Shown piece after piece: positions 35,900 to 45,388 of a DNA stretch of 64,000 bases. Source of the DNA: Niabella sp. GTDB lineage: Bacteria; Bacteroidota; Bacteroidia; Chitinophagales; Chitinophagaceae. Where the stretch lies: assembly GCA_017744715.1 (NCBI GenBank), contig JAGIAT010000006.1, positions 277,670 through 341,669 of the forward strand, read 5' to 3'. Within the stretch, counting starts at the first letter, position 1. Each line of letters begins with the position of its first letter. The translations under genes and the position numbers were made by a program. The notes beneath the pieces are model-generated. The model made no database searches. It was not told where the DNA came from and worked only from the letters and a program-made list of their open reading frames with translations.

Positions 35900-37567
35900 T
35901 TAATTATAACCGGGGTTTTGCTGCAGACCGGTTCTTTTGATCTCTGTTCTGGGAATGGGCATCAGGTAATGTTTGCTTTTGTCAAAGCTCCGGGGCTCAA
36001 TATCCTTATACTGGTAGGTTTTTACACCCGTTACGGCATTGCGGGTAATGATCACCTGGCCTACGGGTTTATTTTCCGTTACCTCCGCAATTTTCCAGCG
36101 GCGTACATCATAATACCGGTGGCCTTCAAACGCCAGCTCTACCTGCCGCTCGTTGCGGATCCTGGCTTCCAGCGCACTTCCCGTTTCGGTAAGCGGTGTA
36201 AGGATGCCTGCTCTTTGCCGTATTTTATCGAGGTAGGTTCTTGCCGTGGATTCGTGACCCAGATAAAATTCGGCTTCAGCATAGTTGAGATAAATCTCGC
36301 CCAGCCTTGCCAGGATCCAGAATTTATTGGCCTGGGTAGTGGCATTGAAATTAAAAGTTGTATCCATATATTTCCGGAATGCATAGCGGGTTAAACTATT
36401 GTTCCAGGCATCAAACCCCTGGTCTGAGTCGTAACCGCCTTCATAAAACTGCGCGGCTGTAGTGGTGCGGTCCGAAAAGAATGCCGGGTTGCCGGTAGGC
36501 CTTCCGTCATAGATAATGGTTGCATAAAAGCGCGGGTCGCGGTTCACATAAGGCTGCTGCGGGTTGTATCCGGAAGCAGGATCTGTGATATATTTACCCG
36601 TAGCGGTGCCAAACGCATCTACCAGGTTTTGTGTGGGTGCAAATGCCGCCCAGCCATGATAACCGTTGGGGAAACACATCATCTCCAGCCCGGTAAAGGG
36701 ATCCCATTCTCCTTTATAACCGGAAAGATGCACACCGATCAATTCATTGTTGAACGAAGTAAACAGATCGGCATAGTTGCCGTTAAAGAGGCTGAAACCG
36801 GGCAGGTCGATGACGGCTTTTGCAGCGGCGGAAGCGGCCGTCCATTTTGCCGGATCATTGGAGGGGTTCCACAGGGGGCTTGCCGCGTATAACAGCAACC
36901 TGGATTTGATGGCAAGCGCCAGCGGCGCAGAAGCACGGCCTCTCTGAGGCGTGGTATTGGCCAGTAAGGCAGCCGCTTTGTCCAGCTCTTCGCTGACAAA
37001 TTTTACCCCTTCGTCAAAACTGTTCCTGGCCATTTTAAAATCAGAATTCAGGTTAAAAGGCTGGGTGATCAGCGGCACACCGCCGTAATCGCTGATCAGC
37101 TGAAAGTATGCGTAGGCGCGAAGGAAGGTAACTTCTCCCTTTATGCGGTTGCGGTAGCCATCGTCGCCGGGAACATTGTCGATTTTGGAAAGAAAAATAT
37201 TGGCATTCTGGATCTGGCTGTAATTTTTTGACCAGATATCAAAACTGCCGGCATTATCCGGTGACAACAATCCCTTGTTCAGTACATTCCTTGCCCCGCA
37301 GGTATAACCGTCGCCGAATTTCGTAAACCCTTCATCGCAGGCGGAGGAGAGCACCACACTTCTGTTGAGCGAGCTGCCCCAGTCAACCGTAAAAGTGGGC
37401 AATACGTTGTAAATATTGTTGGCATAGGCTTCTGCCAGCTTCAGATCCTTCCATACAGACTCATCGGTATAAGAGTCCAGGGGCGCCTTGTCCAGTACCT
37501 TTGAGCAGGACGGCAAAAATGCGCCGGTCCAAAGAATGCTGATTGCGATTATTATTTTTGATTTCAT
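35900..37567 (-). CDS. SusD/RagB-family glycan-binding lipoprotein
   Basis: 555 aa. Lipobox LPSC with the lipid Cys at residue 21, then the SKVLDKAPLDSYTDESVW opening of SusD proteins. Helical TPR-like core (GEVTFLRAYAYFQLISDYGG) and the C-terminal signature IRNERQVELAFEGHRYYDVR RW. It begins 18 bp after its SusC partner. As the surface lid of the second importer it should determine substrate choice for this PUL, which differs from that of the first locus; sequence alone does not reveal the ligand. Confidence 0.96.
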   Translation of the reverse strand: MKSKIIIAISILWTGAFLPSCSKVLDKAPLDSYTDESVWKDLKLAEAYANNIYNVLPTFTVDWGSSLNRSVVLSSACDEGFTKFGDGYTCGARNVLNKGLLSPDNAGSFDIWSKNYSQIQNANIFLSKIDNVPGDDGYRNRIKGEVTFLRAYAYFQLISDYGGVPLITQPFNLNSDFKMARNSFDEGVKFVSEELDKAAALLANTTPQRGRASAPLALAIKSRLLLYAASPLWNPSNDPAKWTAASAAAKAVIDLPGFSLFNGNYADLFTSFNNELIGVHLSGYKGEWDPFTGLEMMCFPNGYHGWAAFAPTQNLVDAFGTATGKYITDPASGYNPQQPYVNRDPRFYATIIYDGRPTGNPAFFSDRTTTAAQFYEGGYDSDQGFDAWNNSLTRYAFRKYMDTTFNFNATTQANKFWILARLGEIYLNYAEAEFYLGHESTARTYLDKIRQRAGILTPLTETGSALEARIRNERQVELAFEGHRYYDVRRWKIAEVTENKPVGQVIITRNAVTGVKTYQYKDIEPRSFDKSKHYLMPIPRTEIKRTGLQQNPGYN

Positions 37568-37584
37568 CTGTTGATTTTTAAATT

Positions 37585-40500
37585 TTACAATCCGATATTC
37601 ACGCCAAACCGCACGATCCTCGACTGCGGGTAATTGACCCCGGTGGTATTATTGGTTTCCGGATCCACGCCGTATTGCTTCATGCGGTCAAAAGATAGCA
37701 GGTTGTACCCGGCCGCATATACACGCACAGATGAAAGGCCCAGCCGGGTATATACCTGCGCGGGAATACTGTAGGACAGCTCCAGCGTTTTCAAACGCAG
37801 GAACGCGGCATTCATCAGCCAGAAATCGGAATTATTATAATAATAAGCATTGGTGCTGTTGTCATTAAAGGCACGGGGATAGATGCTGTTTGTTTGCTCC
37901 GGTGTCCATCGGCCGTCATAAAGCCATTGGGGCGGTGCAATCAATGAACCCTGCATTTGTGAGTTGATCAGTTGCCGGGCTTTTGCCTGGCCGGAAAGCA
38001 GGATGTTTAACCCGATGCCTTTGTAATTCAATCCCAGCGCACAACCATATACGACCTGCGGAACGGCAGACTCGTAGGTACGCACCGCATCGTCAAAGGT
38101 AATGGCACCGTCGCCATTGGTATCCTTGATGCGTATTTCGCCAACCCGGGCACCGGGTACATGTATGGAATGGTCAATTTCATCCTGCGTGCGGTAAATA
38201 CCATCGCTGGCAAATAAAAGCCACGAGTTGATGGGGTGGCCTTCAAATTTCTGCCATTCGGGTACGGTAGCCGCTTCATCACTGAAAATTACTTTACTTT
38301 TTGCAAAGGTTCCGTTGATACCGATGGTATATTTAAGATCACCTGCGGCATCATTATAGCCGATGGAAAAATCAAATCCGCGGTTTAACGATTTGCCGAT
38401 ATTTTCACTGGGCAGGCTCATGCCGGTGTACAGCGGGATGGAGGCATTCCGGGCCGCAAGGATATCACTGCGCAGGTAGCGGAAATAGTCGGCCGTGATA
38501 TTGAGCTTATTGTTTAGCAATCCGAGGTCCAGCCCGATGTTGCGGGTATCCTGTTTTTCCCAGGTAATGCCGGGGTTTGGAGTGCTGGACAGGTACAGGG
38601 CATTGGCCAGTCCGTAATCCCCGAAATAAGTTTGGTAACTCGTATTGGTGATTAACTGGTACCGGGTAAGAAAGAGGTACTGGGCCACGGCATCGCTACC
38701 CAGGATCCCCCAGGAAGCTCTTAATTTTAACTGGTCGATAAAGGGTACACTTTGTTTGAAAAATGGTTCTTCGGAGATGCGCCAGCCGGCAGAAACCGAA
38801 GGGAAGAGGCCCCAGCGCTTATCTTCCGGGAAATTGAAAGAGCCGTTGTAGCGCATCGTTACTTCCGCTATATACTTATTGCTGTAGTCATAAGCCAGCC
38901 GGCCCAGGTAGCTGGCGCGGCCATCCTGCGAAGCAGATCCGGTGGCTACCTGCCCGTCTGCGGAGCCCGTGAAAATCTGGTCGATCTGGTCGCTCAGCAG
39001 GTTTTTCCGGTAGGCATAGGTGCCCCAGTTGGTGGTACTGGTAGCCTCGTAACCGGCAAAGGCATTGATGTTATGACGGCCCAGCTGACGGTCGTAGGCC
39101 AGCTTGATAAAACGGGTGCTGCCATTGTACATACCTTCATTTTGAGTAACGCTTGATATAGCCGTGCTGGTGCGTACATTGGAGTAAACACCGGTGGTTT
39201 TATTAAAGGAGTAAGCATCCCAGGGTTTGGTGAATATTTTTTCATGCCGCATGTTTACATCATAAGAAGCATAGCCGCTCAGCGACAATCCTTCTGTAAT
39301 AAAAGGAAGCTTCCATTCAAAACCGGCCAATGGGGTCAGCACATAGTTTTTAATCTTGTCATAGCCGGGATCGCCGGTAACCAGGATCACCGGGTTGCGT
39401 CCGGCGGTAACACCGGCGCTGGGTGAACCGTTGGGCCAGTGGGTAGGTATAAACGGATACATGGAACGGGTTTCATGTAAAATACTGCCCACGCTCCAGG
39501 TAGGATAGGTACGGTCTTCTAACCGGCCGGCCACATCCAGGTTCACTTTCAGGTTCTTTGAAATGCGGGCATCGATATTGGAGCGGAAATTGTATTGCCG
39601 GTAGTGCTCGATGCTGTTCCTGAAATTGCTCGACTGGTCTACCAGCTGCCCGGAGAAATAATATTTTACATTATCGGTGCCGCCGCTTACCGAAAGCGAG
39701 TGGGTGCTCTGCGGCGCACTTTTACGGAATACCTCGTGGATCCAGTCGGTACTGGTATAATTGGGATCATTGCCGGCTTTGTATTTATCGATCTCCGATT
39801 GCTGGTAAGTGCCGGGGTTAATTTCGTTGTAGTAGGTCATATACTCCCATGCATTTACAATTTCTGGCAACCGGGTCAATTGCTGTATGCCATAGTTACC
39901 GTCATACTGGATCGTTGGTTTGCCGGATTTTCCACGTTTGGTGGTTACCAGTATCGCGCCATTGGCCGCACGTACGCCGTAGATGGCTGCTGATGCATCT
40001 TTCAGCACGGTAATGCTTTCGATATCATTCGGGTTAAGACGGCTGAAATCCCGGTCGGGCACGCCGTCTATCACGATCAGCGGATTGGTGCCGCCGCCGA
40101 AGGAATTAAAGCCCCTGATAAAAAGTGCCGAGCCGTCATCTCCCGGCCGGCCAGACCGGTTATTGGCAATTACGCCGGGAATACGGCCGGCAATGGCATT
40201 GGCTACGTTGGCGGAACTGCTCTGAACAAGGGCTGCTCCTTTTACAGTAGCCACCGCCCCGGTAAGGGTTGTCTTTTTCTGGGAACCATAACCCACTACC
40301 ACTACTTCATCCAATGCCTTGTTGGTAGACTGCAATACAATGGAAAGGAGGGATTGTCGTCCTGCCGCTACTTCAGTTAACTGGAAGCCGGTGTGGGTAA
40401 CAACAAGAACGGGATTGCCGCCGGAAACGGTTAGTTCAAAGCCGCCGTCCTCCTGGCTGCGGGTACCATGCTGGGTGCCTTTTTCCAAAATGGATACATC

Positions 40501-40677
40501 GGCGAGCGGGGCGCCTTTTTCATCGGTAACGGTGCCACGGATCTGCCGCTGGTTTTGCGCAAACAGGAGAGGAGCAGCACTGAACAGCGCCAGCAACAGC
40601 AGGAACATTGCCTGCAATCGTTTGGCGGGAAGAAGGCAAAAAACAGCCCTTCCCGTATAAAAACAGGATTTCATCAT
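37585..40677 (-). CDS. SusC/RagA-family TonB-dependent receptor, no STN domain
   Basis: 1030 aa; tandem ATGs at 40677/40674; hydrophobic signal (MFLLLLALFSAAPLLFAQ). The mature protein starts directly with a carboxypeptidase-D-like domain (RQIRGTVTDEKGAPLADV, about 45-120), then the TonB box/plug (LDEVVVVGYGSQKKTTLTGA; AAIYGVRAANGAILVTT) and the beta-barrel ending with the aromatic-containing terminal strand (IVRFGVNIGL). Lack of an STN domain means it is not driven by a FecR/sigma pair. Likely controllers are the divergent AraC gene or the GntR-type gene in the operon. It is the first gene of the minus-strand PUL. Confidence 0.96.
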   Translation of the reverse strand: MMKSCFYTGRAVFCLLPAKRLQAMFLLLLALFSAAPLLFAQNQRQIRGTVTDEKGAPLADVSILEKGTQHGTRSQEDGGFELTVSGGNPVLVVTHTGFQLTEVAAGRQSLLSIVLQSTNKALDEVVVVGYGSQKKTTLTGAVATVKGAALVQSSSANVANAIAGRIPGVIANNRSGRPGDDGSALFIRGFNSFGGGTNPLIVIDGVPDRDFSRLNPNDIESITVLKDASAAIYGVRAANGAILVTTKRGKSGKPTIQYDGNYGIQQLTRLPEIVNAWEYMTYYNEINPGTYQQSEIDKYKAGNDPNYTSTDWIHEVFRKSAPQSTHSLSVSGGTDNVKYYFSGQLVDQSSNFRNSIEHYRQYNFRSNIDARISKNLKVNLDVAGRLEDRTYPTWSVGSILHETRSMYPFIPTHWPNGSPSAGVTAGRNPVILVTGDPGYDKIKNYVLTPLAGFEWKLPFITEGLSLSGYASYDVNMRHEKIFTKPWDAYSFNKTTGVYSNVRTSTAISSVTQNEGMYNGSTRFIKLAYDRQLGRHNINAFAGYEATSTTNWGTYAYRKNLLSDQIDQIFTGSADGQVATGSASQDGRASYLGRLAYDYSNKYIAEVTMRYNGSFNFPEDKRWGLFPSVSAGWRISEEPFFKQSVPFIDQLKLRASWGILGSDAVAQYLFLTRYQLITNTSYQTYFGDYGLANALYLSSTPNPGITWEKQDTRNIGLDLGLLNNKLNITADYFRYLRSDILAARNASIPLYTGMSLPSENIGKSLNRGFDFSIGYNDAAGDLKYTIGINGTFAKSKVIFSDEAATVPEWQKFEGHPINSWLLFASDGIYRTQDEIDHSIHVPGARVGEIRIKDTNGDGAITFDDAVRTYESAVPQVVYGCALGLNYKGIGLNILLSGQAKARQLINSQMQGSLIAPPQWLYDGRWTPEQTNSIYPRAFNDNSTNAYYYNNSDFWLMNAAFLRLKTLELSYSIPAQVYTRLGLSSVRVYAAGYNLLSFDRMKQYGVDPETNNTTGVNYPQSRIVRFGVNIGL

Positions 40678-40822
40678 TTGTTTTGATTTAACTGGGAGAA
40701 TAATTAATATAACACAAACAGGAAAGGGAAACTCAGGTACTGTCGAAGTGCTGTGAAGTATTTTTTTTCATTACAATCGTTTTTTAATACGCAGGAAATC
40801 GTTTGTTGATCTTTAGGTCTGG

Positions 40823-40847
40823 TCTAATCTATTCTAATGCAAATATA
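40823..40847 (-). promoter_or_regulatory. Candidate susC promoter (-7 box) and operator repeats
   Basis: On the minus strand TATATTTG (40847-40840) matches the Bacteroidota -7 consensus TAnnTTTG, about 160 bp before the susC start. Just downstream of it are two TCTAAT hexamers (plus-strand 40823-40828 and 40833-40838) exactly 10 bp apart, and two GGTCT pentamers (40816-40825). One-turn spacing suggests a protein-binding site, possibly for the divergent AraC protein. No clear -33 TTG is visible, as is common at activator-dependent promoters. Confidence 0.45.
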
Positions 40848-40878
40848 ATTGCTTTTTTAAAGGGAACTGTTCGTTTTT

Positions 40879-40886
40879 TAGTTTTG
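40879..40886 (+). promoter_or_regulatory. Candidate araC-type gene promoter, -7 box
   Basis: TAGTTTTG fits TAnnTTTG and lies 60 bp before the ATG at 40947. The same octamer precedes the hydroxyproline operon (41889-41896). No -33 TTG at the usual 19-21 bp spacing is seen. Confidence 0.4.
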
Positions 40887-40946
40887 TATGGCAATATTTT
40901 AACATTTAACGCAAAATGCTAAATTGCATTCAAATTGTTTTACAGC

Positions 40947-41828
40947 ATGAGAAGCTTGCAGTTTTCTGTACCTACCGCCGGCGATGCCAGTATGGATATT
41001 CAGGAAGACCGGTTGACCGGTTTTTATCCTTATTTTCACCGGCATGAGGAGGTCCAGATTATGTGGATCATCAAAGGCGCGGGTACCCTGGCAATGGAGC
41101 AGCAACTGATCGATTTTAATGCCGGCGATATTTTTTACCTGGGCGCCAATCAATCGCATGTTTTTAAAGCGCGCTTTGAAGAAGGCGAACAACATCGGGT
41201 GCATGCCATTTCAGTTTTCTTTGATCCGTTTAAAAAGCTTGCCGCTTTCTTTAACCTGCCGGAGCTGGAACCGCTGAAAACATTCATCCTGCATGCCGAA
41301 ACCGGCTTTAAAGTGGCTCCGTCTTTAAAAAAAACGGTAGGGGCGGCCTTGCGCGCAATGAAGGCGCAGCAAGGGTTTGAGCGGATTTTCTCGTTTGTTC
41401 GTGTACTGCATTGCCTCCGGGAACACCAGCAGCAGCACATCTTTCTATCGGGCGGCAGGAACCGCGCTGCATCCATCTCCGACAGCGATCGGCGGATCCT
41501 GGAGGCAAAGGAATATATCCGGAAAAAATTTACCCGGCATACATTGTGCTTACAGGAAATAGCCGCCCAGGCCAACCTGACGCCACAGGCTTTTTGCCGT
41601 TCCTTTAAAAAACATACCGGCACTACATATATTGAGTACCTGAATGAACTGCGTGTACAGGAGGCTTGCAAATTGCTTGCTGCCGACCGGCTGAATAGTA
41701 TTTCATCCGTGGCATATAACAGCGGGTTTAACAGCCTTACCAATTTTAACCGGGTGTTCCGTTCCCTTATCGGCTGCCCGCCGAAGGAATATCTCAAACG
41801 GTACCGGAGCACAACGGCCACGGAATAA
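40947..41828 (+). CDS. AraC-family transcriptional regulator
   Basis: 293 aa from ATG 40947; an in-frame TTG lies at 40935. The N-terminal cupin-like sensor (about 20-100; YPYFHRHEEVQIMWIIKGAG, AGDIFYLGANQSHVF) is followed by a tandem helix-turn-helix domain (about 185-290; TLCLQEIAAQANLTPQAFCR, ISSVAYNSGFNSLTNFNRVFR). It is transcribed away from the second SusC and 81 bp ahead of the hydroxyproline operon. An AraC gene of this kind next to these four genes points to a hydroxyproline (or pathway intermediate) sensor; control of susC as well is possible because they share the intergenic region. Confidence 0.95.
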   Translation: MRSLQFSVPTAGDASMDIQEDRLTGFYPYFHRHEEVQIMWIIKGAGTLAMEQQLIDFNAGDIFYLGANQSHVFKARFEEGEQHRVHAISVFFDPFKKLAAFFNLPELEPLKTFILHAETGFKVAPSLKKTVGAALRAMKAQQGFERIFSFVRVLHCLREHQQQHIFLSGGRNRAASISDSDRRILEAKEYIRKKFTRHTLCLQEIAAQANLTPQAFCRSFKKHTGTTYIEYLNELRVQEACKLLAADRLNSISSVAYNSGFNSLTNFNRVFRSLIGCPPKEYLKRYRSTTATE

Positions 41829-41888
41829 GCGGTTAAAATATGGTCAGCATTGATCAAAAGCTACATAACGTCTTATGCAGGGGGCGGT

Positions 41889-41896
41889 TAGTTTTG
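41889..41896 (+). promoter_or_regulatory. Candidate promoter of the hydroxyproline operon, -7 box
   Basis: TAGTTTTG, identical to the octamer in front of the AraC gene, stands 13 bp before the start codon at 41910, so the leader would be very short. No -33 TTG is seen, which suits an activator-dependent promoter. Confidence 0.45.
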
Positions 41897-41909
41897 AACA
41901 AAAAAAACA

Positions 41910-42812
41910 ATGAGTACAAAACCAGAATGGAAGGGCATTTATCCGGCATTGTTAACCCCTTTTACAGAAGACGGGTCCATCGATTTTGAAATGTTTGCCA
42001 AAAATATAGAAGCACAGATCACCGCAGGCGTGCACGGGATCATACTGGCGGGAACCCTGGGAGAAGCCAGCACCCTGGAAACCGATGAAAAGTTTGAGCT
42101 GCTGCAGGCGGCGCTGCAACAGGTAAAGGGCCGGATTCCGGTGATCCTGAATATATCGGAGAACACCACGAAGCACGCAGTGGAATTTGCCAAACGGGCA
42201 AAGGCATCCGGGGCCGATGGACTGATGTTGCTGCCTCCGATGCGGTATAAAGCGGATAACCGGGAAGTGGTAACGTATTTTAAAACAGTGGCCGGGGCAA
42301 CCGATCTGCCCATTCTGATTTATAATAACCCGGTTGACTATGGTATTTATGTAACACTGGATATGTTTGAAGAACTGATTGAATGTCCAACGATCCGGGC
42401 CGTAAAAGAGTCAACCCGGGATGTAACCAATATTACCCGGATGATCAACCGTTTTGGAAGCCGGATAAAGATCCTTTGCGGTATCGATACGGTTTGCCTG
42501 GAATCGCTGATGCTGGGCGCGGATGGCGTGGTGGCGGGTTTGGTGGATGCATTTCCAAAAGAAACCGTGGCCTTGTACCGCTACCAGCAATCGGGTAATC
42601 TGCAAAAGGCGCTTGAAGTATACCGGTGGTTTATGCCCTTGTTAGAGCTGGATATTCATCCTAAACTGGTACAGTATATTAAACTGGCGGCAACCAGTGA
42701 AGGCATCAGTACGCCTCATGTGCGGGCACCGCGGCTTCCGTTAACGGGGGAAGAAGCCAGCCGGATCCGGCAGATCATTGCGGATGGCATCGCATCCCGG
42801 CCCGTATTATAA
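41910..42812 (+). CDS. Dihydrodipicolinate synthase-family protein, probable pyrroline-4-hydroxy-2-carboxylate deaminase
   Basis: 300-aa cytoplasmic (beta/alpha)8 aldolase-fold enzyme. Schiff-base Lys is K166 (IRAVKEST) and the catalytic Tyr is Y138 (ILIYNNP); GTLGEAST is the family's Thr-pair loop. Lysine biosynthesis is unlikely because the gene lies in one operon with a hydroxyproline 2-epimerase, a D-amino-acid oxidase-type gene and an aldehyde dehydrogenase. In the known trans-4-hydroxyproline pathway this family member deaminates delta1-pyrroline-4-hydroxy-2-carboxylate to 2-oxoglutarate semialdehyde. Start directly after the -7 box; 48 bp to the next gene. Confidence 0.9.
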   Translation: MSTKPEWKGIYPALLTPFTEDGSIDFEMFAKNIEAQITAGVHGIILAGTLGEASTLETDEKFELLQAALQQVKGRIPVILNISENTTKHAVEFAKRAKASGADGLMLLPPMRYKADNREVVTYFKTVAGATDLPILIYNNPVDYGIYVTLDMFEELIECPTIRAVKESTRDVTNITRMINRFGSRIKILCGIDTVCLESLMLGADGVVAGLVDAFPKETVALYRYQQSGNLQKALEVYRWFMPLLELDIHPKLVQYIKLAATSEGISTPHVRAPRLPLTGEEASRIRQIIADGIASRPVL

Positions 42813-42860
42813 CAGTGTTACAATTGCTCATTACCGGAGTTCCGGTTTAAAAAAATAAGA

Positions 42861-44348
42861 ATGATTCAACCGCAGTCGGAATTGGATGCCTATGCGGCCC
42901 TGGCCGCCGGAGCCTTCCGGTTTTTTAAAACAACCACGGTAAAAGAGCGGGCAGCTTTTATGCATGCCGTTGCAGATCAGATAGAAGCCCTGGGACCTGA
43001 GCTGCTGGATGCCGCTCATCGCGAAACGGCCCTGCCGTTGCCAAGGCTTACCGGTGAAAAGACCCGTACAGTTGGCCAGTGGCGGGCATATGCCGATGCT
43101 GTTGCCAAAGGATTATATGTAGAAGCCCGTATTGATACGGCAAACAAGGAAAAGACGAAGAACGATATCCGCAAGTATAGTATCGGGCTGGGACCGGTGC
43201 TGGTTTTTGGCGCCGCCAATTTCCCCTTTGCCTTTTCTACGGCGGGCGGTGATACCGCCAGCGCCATTGGCGCGGGGTGCCCGGTGCTGGTAAAAGCACA
43301 CCCCGGGCATCCGGAAACTTCCCGGATCATGGCTGCGGCAATAACGGCCGTAGTTGAAGCATGGGGATGGCCGCCGGGAGTGTTTTCACATATTGCAGGC
43401 GATGAAGTGGCTGGCACCGGGGAACGTACAGGGGCTTACCTTACCGCACATCCGCAGGTAAAGGCCGTAGGCTTCACCGGTTCTTACCAGGGAGGCAAAG
43501 CCTTGCTGGATATTGCCGCCCGCCGGGAGGAGCCCATTCCTGTTTTTGCAGAGATGGGAAGTATCAACCCTGTTTTTGTTTTTCCGCAGGCACTGGAACA
43601 GGGCGCGGAGACGCTGGCCAAAGCATATATCGCTTCGCTTACATTGGGCGCCGGGCAGTTTTGTACCAATCCCGGAATGGTTATTGGAGTTAAAAGCACG
43701 GCATTCGACCGGTTTAAACAGGCGTTGCGCGCCGGTATCCGGGATGTGCTTCCTTCCGCTATGTTGAATGAGCACATTTATACGAATTTTGAAAGGAATA
43801 AAGCGTTGTTGAGTGCACAGCCGGAAGTAAATATCTGGGCCGAGGCCGATACCCCCGCGGCCGGAAGCCAGGCACGTGCCCGGATTATGGAAACCTCCGC
43901 TGTAAACTTTTTAGCGAATCCTGTATTGAGTGAAGAAGTCTTTGGCCCCTTTGGCATTCTTATAGAAGCGGCATCAGTGGATGAAGTAGCAGCGGTTGCA
44001 GCACAGTTAAAAGGACAGTTGACCATTACCCTTGCTGCTACAGAGGCCGATATGGATGCGCATAAAACGGTTGTTGACCGGGTAAAGGATAAGGCCGGGC
44101 GGCTGCTGTTCAACGGCATGCCTACAGGTGTGGAAGTGGTGTATGCCATGCAGCATGGCGGCCCTTTCCCTGCCAGTACCGATGCGCGGTTTACATCAGT
44201 AGGGCCCGATGCCGTGAAACGCTTTGTACGGCCGGTGGCGTTTCAGAACTGGCCCCAAACCCATTTGCCGGAAGAATTGAAAAATGTAAATGCATTACAG
44301 ATTTTGCGTACGGTTAACGGGCGGTTAACGGCGGAAGATATATCATGA
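42861..44348 (+). CDS. Aldehyde dehydrogenase, probable 2-oxoglutarate semialdehyde dehydrogenase
   Basis: 495 aa, cytoplasmic. ALDH motifs: GPVLVFGAANFPFAFSTAGG (cofactor and proline-turn region), VLVKAHPGHPETS, GFTGSYQGGKALL, general base Glu in FAEMGSINPVFVF, nucleophile Cys in TLGAGQFCTNPG and the FGPFG loop. The sequence resembles the branch of NADP-type ketoglutarate semialdehyde dehydrogenases. In the hydroxyproline pathway it oxidises the deaminase product to 2-oxoglutarate, which enters the TCA cycle. It is 22 bp upstream of the epimerase gene. Confidence 0.92.
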   Translation: MIQPQSELDAYAALAAGAFRFFKTTTVKERAAFMHAVADQIEALGPELLDAAHRETALPLPRLTGEKTRTVGQWRAYADAVAKGLYVEARIDTANKEKTKNDIRKYSIGLGPVLVFGAANFPFAFSTAGGDTASAIGAGCPVLVKAHPGHPETSRIMAAAITAVVEAWGWPPGVFSHIAGDEVAGTGERTGAYLTAHPQVKAVGFTGSYQGGKALLDIAARREEPIPVFAEMGSINPVFVFPQALEQGAETLAKAYIASLTLGAGQFCTNPGMVIGVKSTAFDRFKQALRAGIRDVLPSAMLNEHIYTNFERNKALLSAQPEVNIWAEADTPAAGSQARARIMETSAVNFLANPVLSEEVFGPFGILIEAASVDEVAAVAAQLKGQLTITLAATEADMDAHKTVVDRVKDKAGRLLFNGMPTGVEVVYAMQHGGPFPASTDARFTSVGPDAVKRFVRPVAFQNWPQTHLPEELKNVNALQILRTVNGRLTAEDIS

Positions 44349-44370
44349 GTGTATATTTAAAAAGCTCCAT

Positions 44371-45369
44371 ATGCGAAAAACATTTTTTTGTATCGATGCG
44401 CACACCTGTGGCTGTGCGGTAAGATTGGTGGCGGGTGGTGCGCCCTTCCTTAACGGTAGTTCCATGATGGAACGCCGGCTTCATTTTATGGAAACCTACG
44501 ACTGGATCCGGAAGGGATTGATGTTTGAACCCCGTGGGCACGATATGATGAGCGGCAGCATGCTTTATCCGCCGGCTGATCCGGCAAATGATGTGGGGGT
44601 TTTATATATTGAAACCAGCGGATGTTTGCCGATGTGCGGGCATGGAACCATCGGAACCGTCACCATCGCTATTGAAGAAGGTCTGGTTATACCAAAAAAC
44701 CCGGGAAAACTCCGGCTGGAAACGCCTGCAGGCCTGGTGTTGATCGACTACTTACAGGAAGGGAAAAAAGTAAAATCGGTTAAACTGACCAACGTAAAAT
44801 CATTTTTATATAAGGAAGGGCTTACGGTAAATTGCCCGGGCTTGGGCGAGATTGCGGCGGATGTGGCTTATGGCGGCAATTTTTACGCGATCGTGGATCC
44901 GCAAAAAAACTTTAAGGACATCGCCGGTTTTACGGCGGCACAGCTGATCCACTACGGCAAGATGATCCGGAAATTGCTGAATGAAAAATATGAATTCCTG
45001 CATCCTGAAGACCCGCATATCGGCGGACTGAGTCATATTCAGTGGACCGGCAAGCCTTTAAAATCCGGATCAAGCGGAAGGAATGCGGTGCTGGTTGGTG
45101 AGAATGCGCTGGACCGTTCTCCCTGCGGTACCGGCACCTGTGCAAGGATGGCACAATGGTATGCGAAGGGCAAACTCCGGCCGGGAGAAGATTTTATTCA
45201 TGAAAGTTATATCGGATCGCGGTTTACCGGCCGCATAGAGCAGGAAACCTCAATACTTGAAAGAGCCGCCATCATTCCCTCGGTGGAAGGGTGGGCGCAA
45301 ATCACCGGCTATAACCAGATCATCATTGACGATGATGATCCCTACAAGGAAGGATTCCAGGTGTTGTAA
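44371..45369 (+). CDS. Proline racemase-family protein, probable 4-hydroxyproline 2-epimerase
   Basis: 332 aa, cytoplasmic. Both active-site cysteines of the epimerase branch are present: C89 in GCLPMCGHGTIG and C252 in RSPCGTGTCARM, so it is a two-base epimerase and not a Thr-containing dehydratase. It interconverts trans-4-hydroxy-L-proline and cis-4-hydroxy-D-proline, the first step of the pathway. IDAHTCGCAVRLVAGG is the family's N-terminal signature. 19 bp separate it from the oxidase gene. The context makes 4-hydroxyproline a better substrate than proline. Confidence 0.94.
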   Translation: MRKTFFCIDAHTCGCAVRLVAGGAPFLNGSSMMERRLHFMETYDWIRKGLMFEPRGHDMMSGSMLYPPADPANDVGVLYIETSGCLPMCGHGTIGTVTIAIEEGLVIPKNPGKLRLETPAGLVLIDYLQEGKKVKSVKLTNVKSFLYKEGLTVNCPGLGEIAADVAYGGNFYAIVDPQKNFKDIAGFTAAQLIHYGKMIRKLLNEKYEFLHPEDPHIGGLSHIQWTGKPLKSGSSGRNAVLVGENALDRSPCGTGTCARMAQWYAKGKLRPGEDFIHESYIGSRFTGRIEQETSILERAAIIPSVEGWAQITGYNQIIIDDDDPYKEGFQVL

Positions 45370-45388
45370 TGAATTAAAATAAAAACGG

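Noticed and set aside
41910..42812. Lysine-pathway dihydrodipicolinate synthase (dapA)
   Set aside because: Active-site Lys and Tyr are shared by the whole superfamily; the operon with hydroxyproline epimerase, oxidase and semialdehyde dehydrogenase fits the deaminase role much better.
44371..45369. Proline racemase or trans-3-hydroxyproline dehydratase
   Set aside because: Both cysteines are present (C89, C252), which excludes the dehydratase type, and the operon context favours 4-hydroxyproline over proline.
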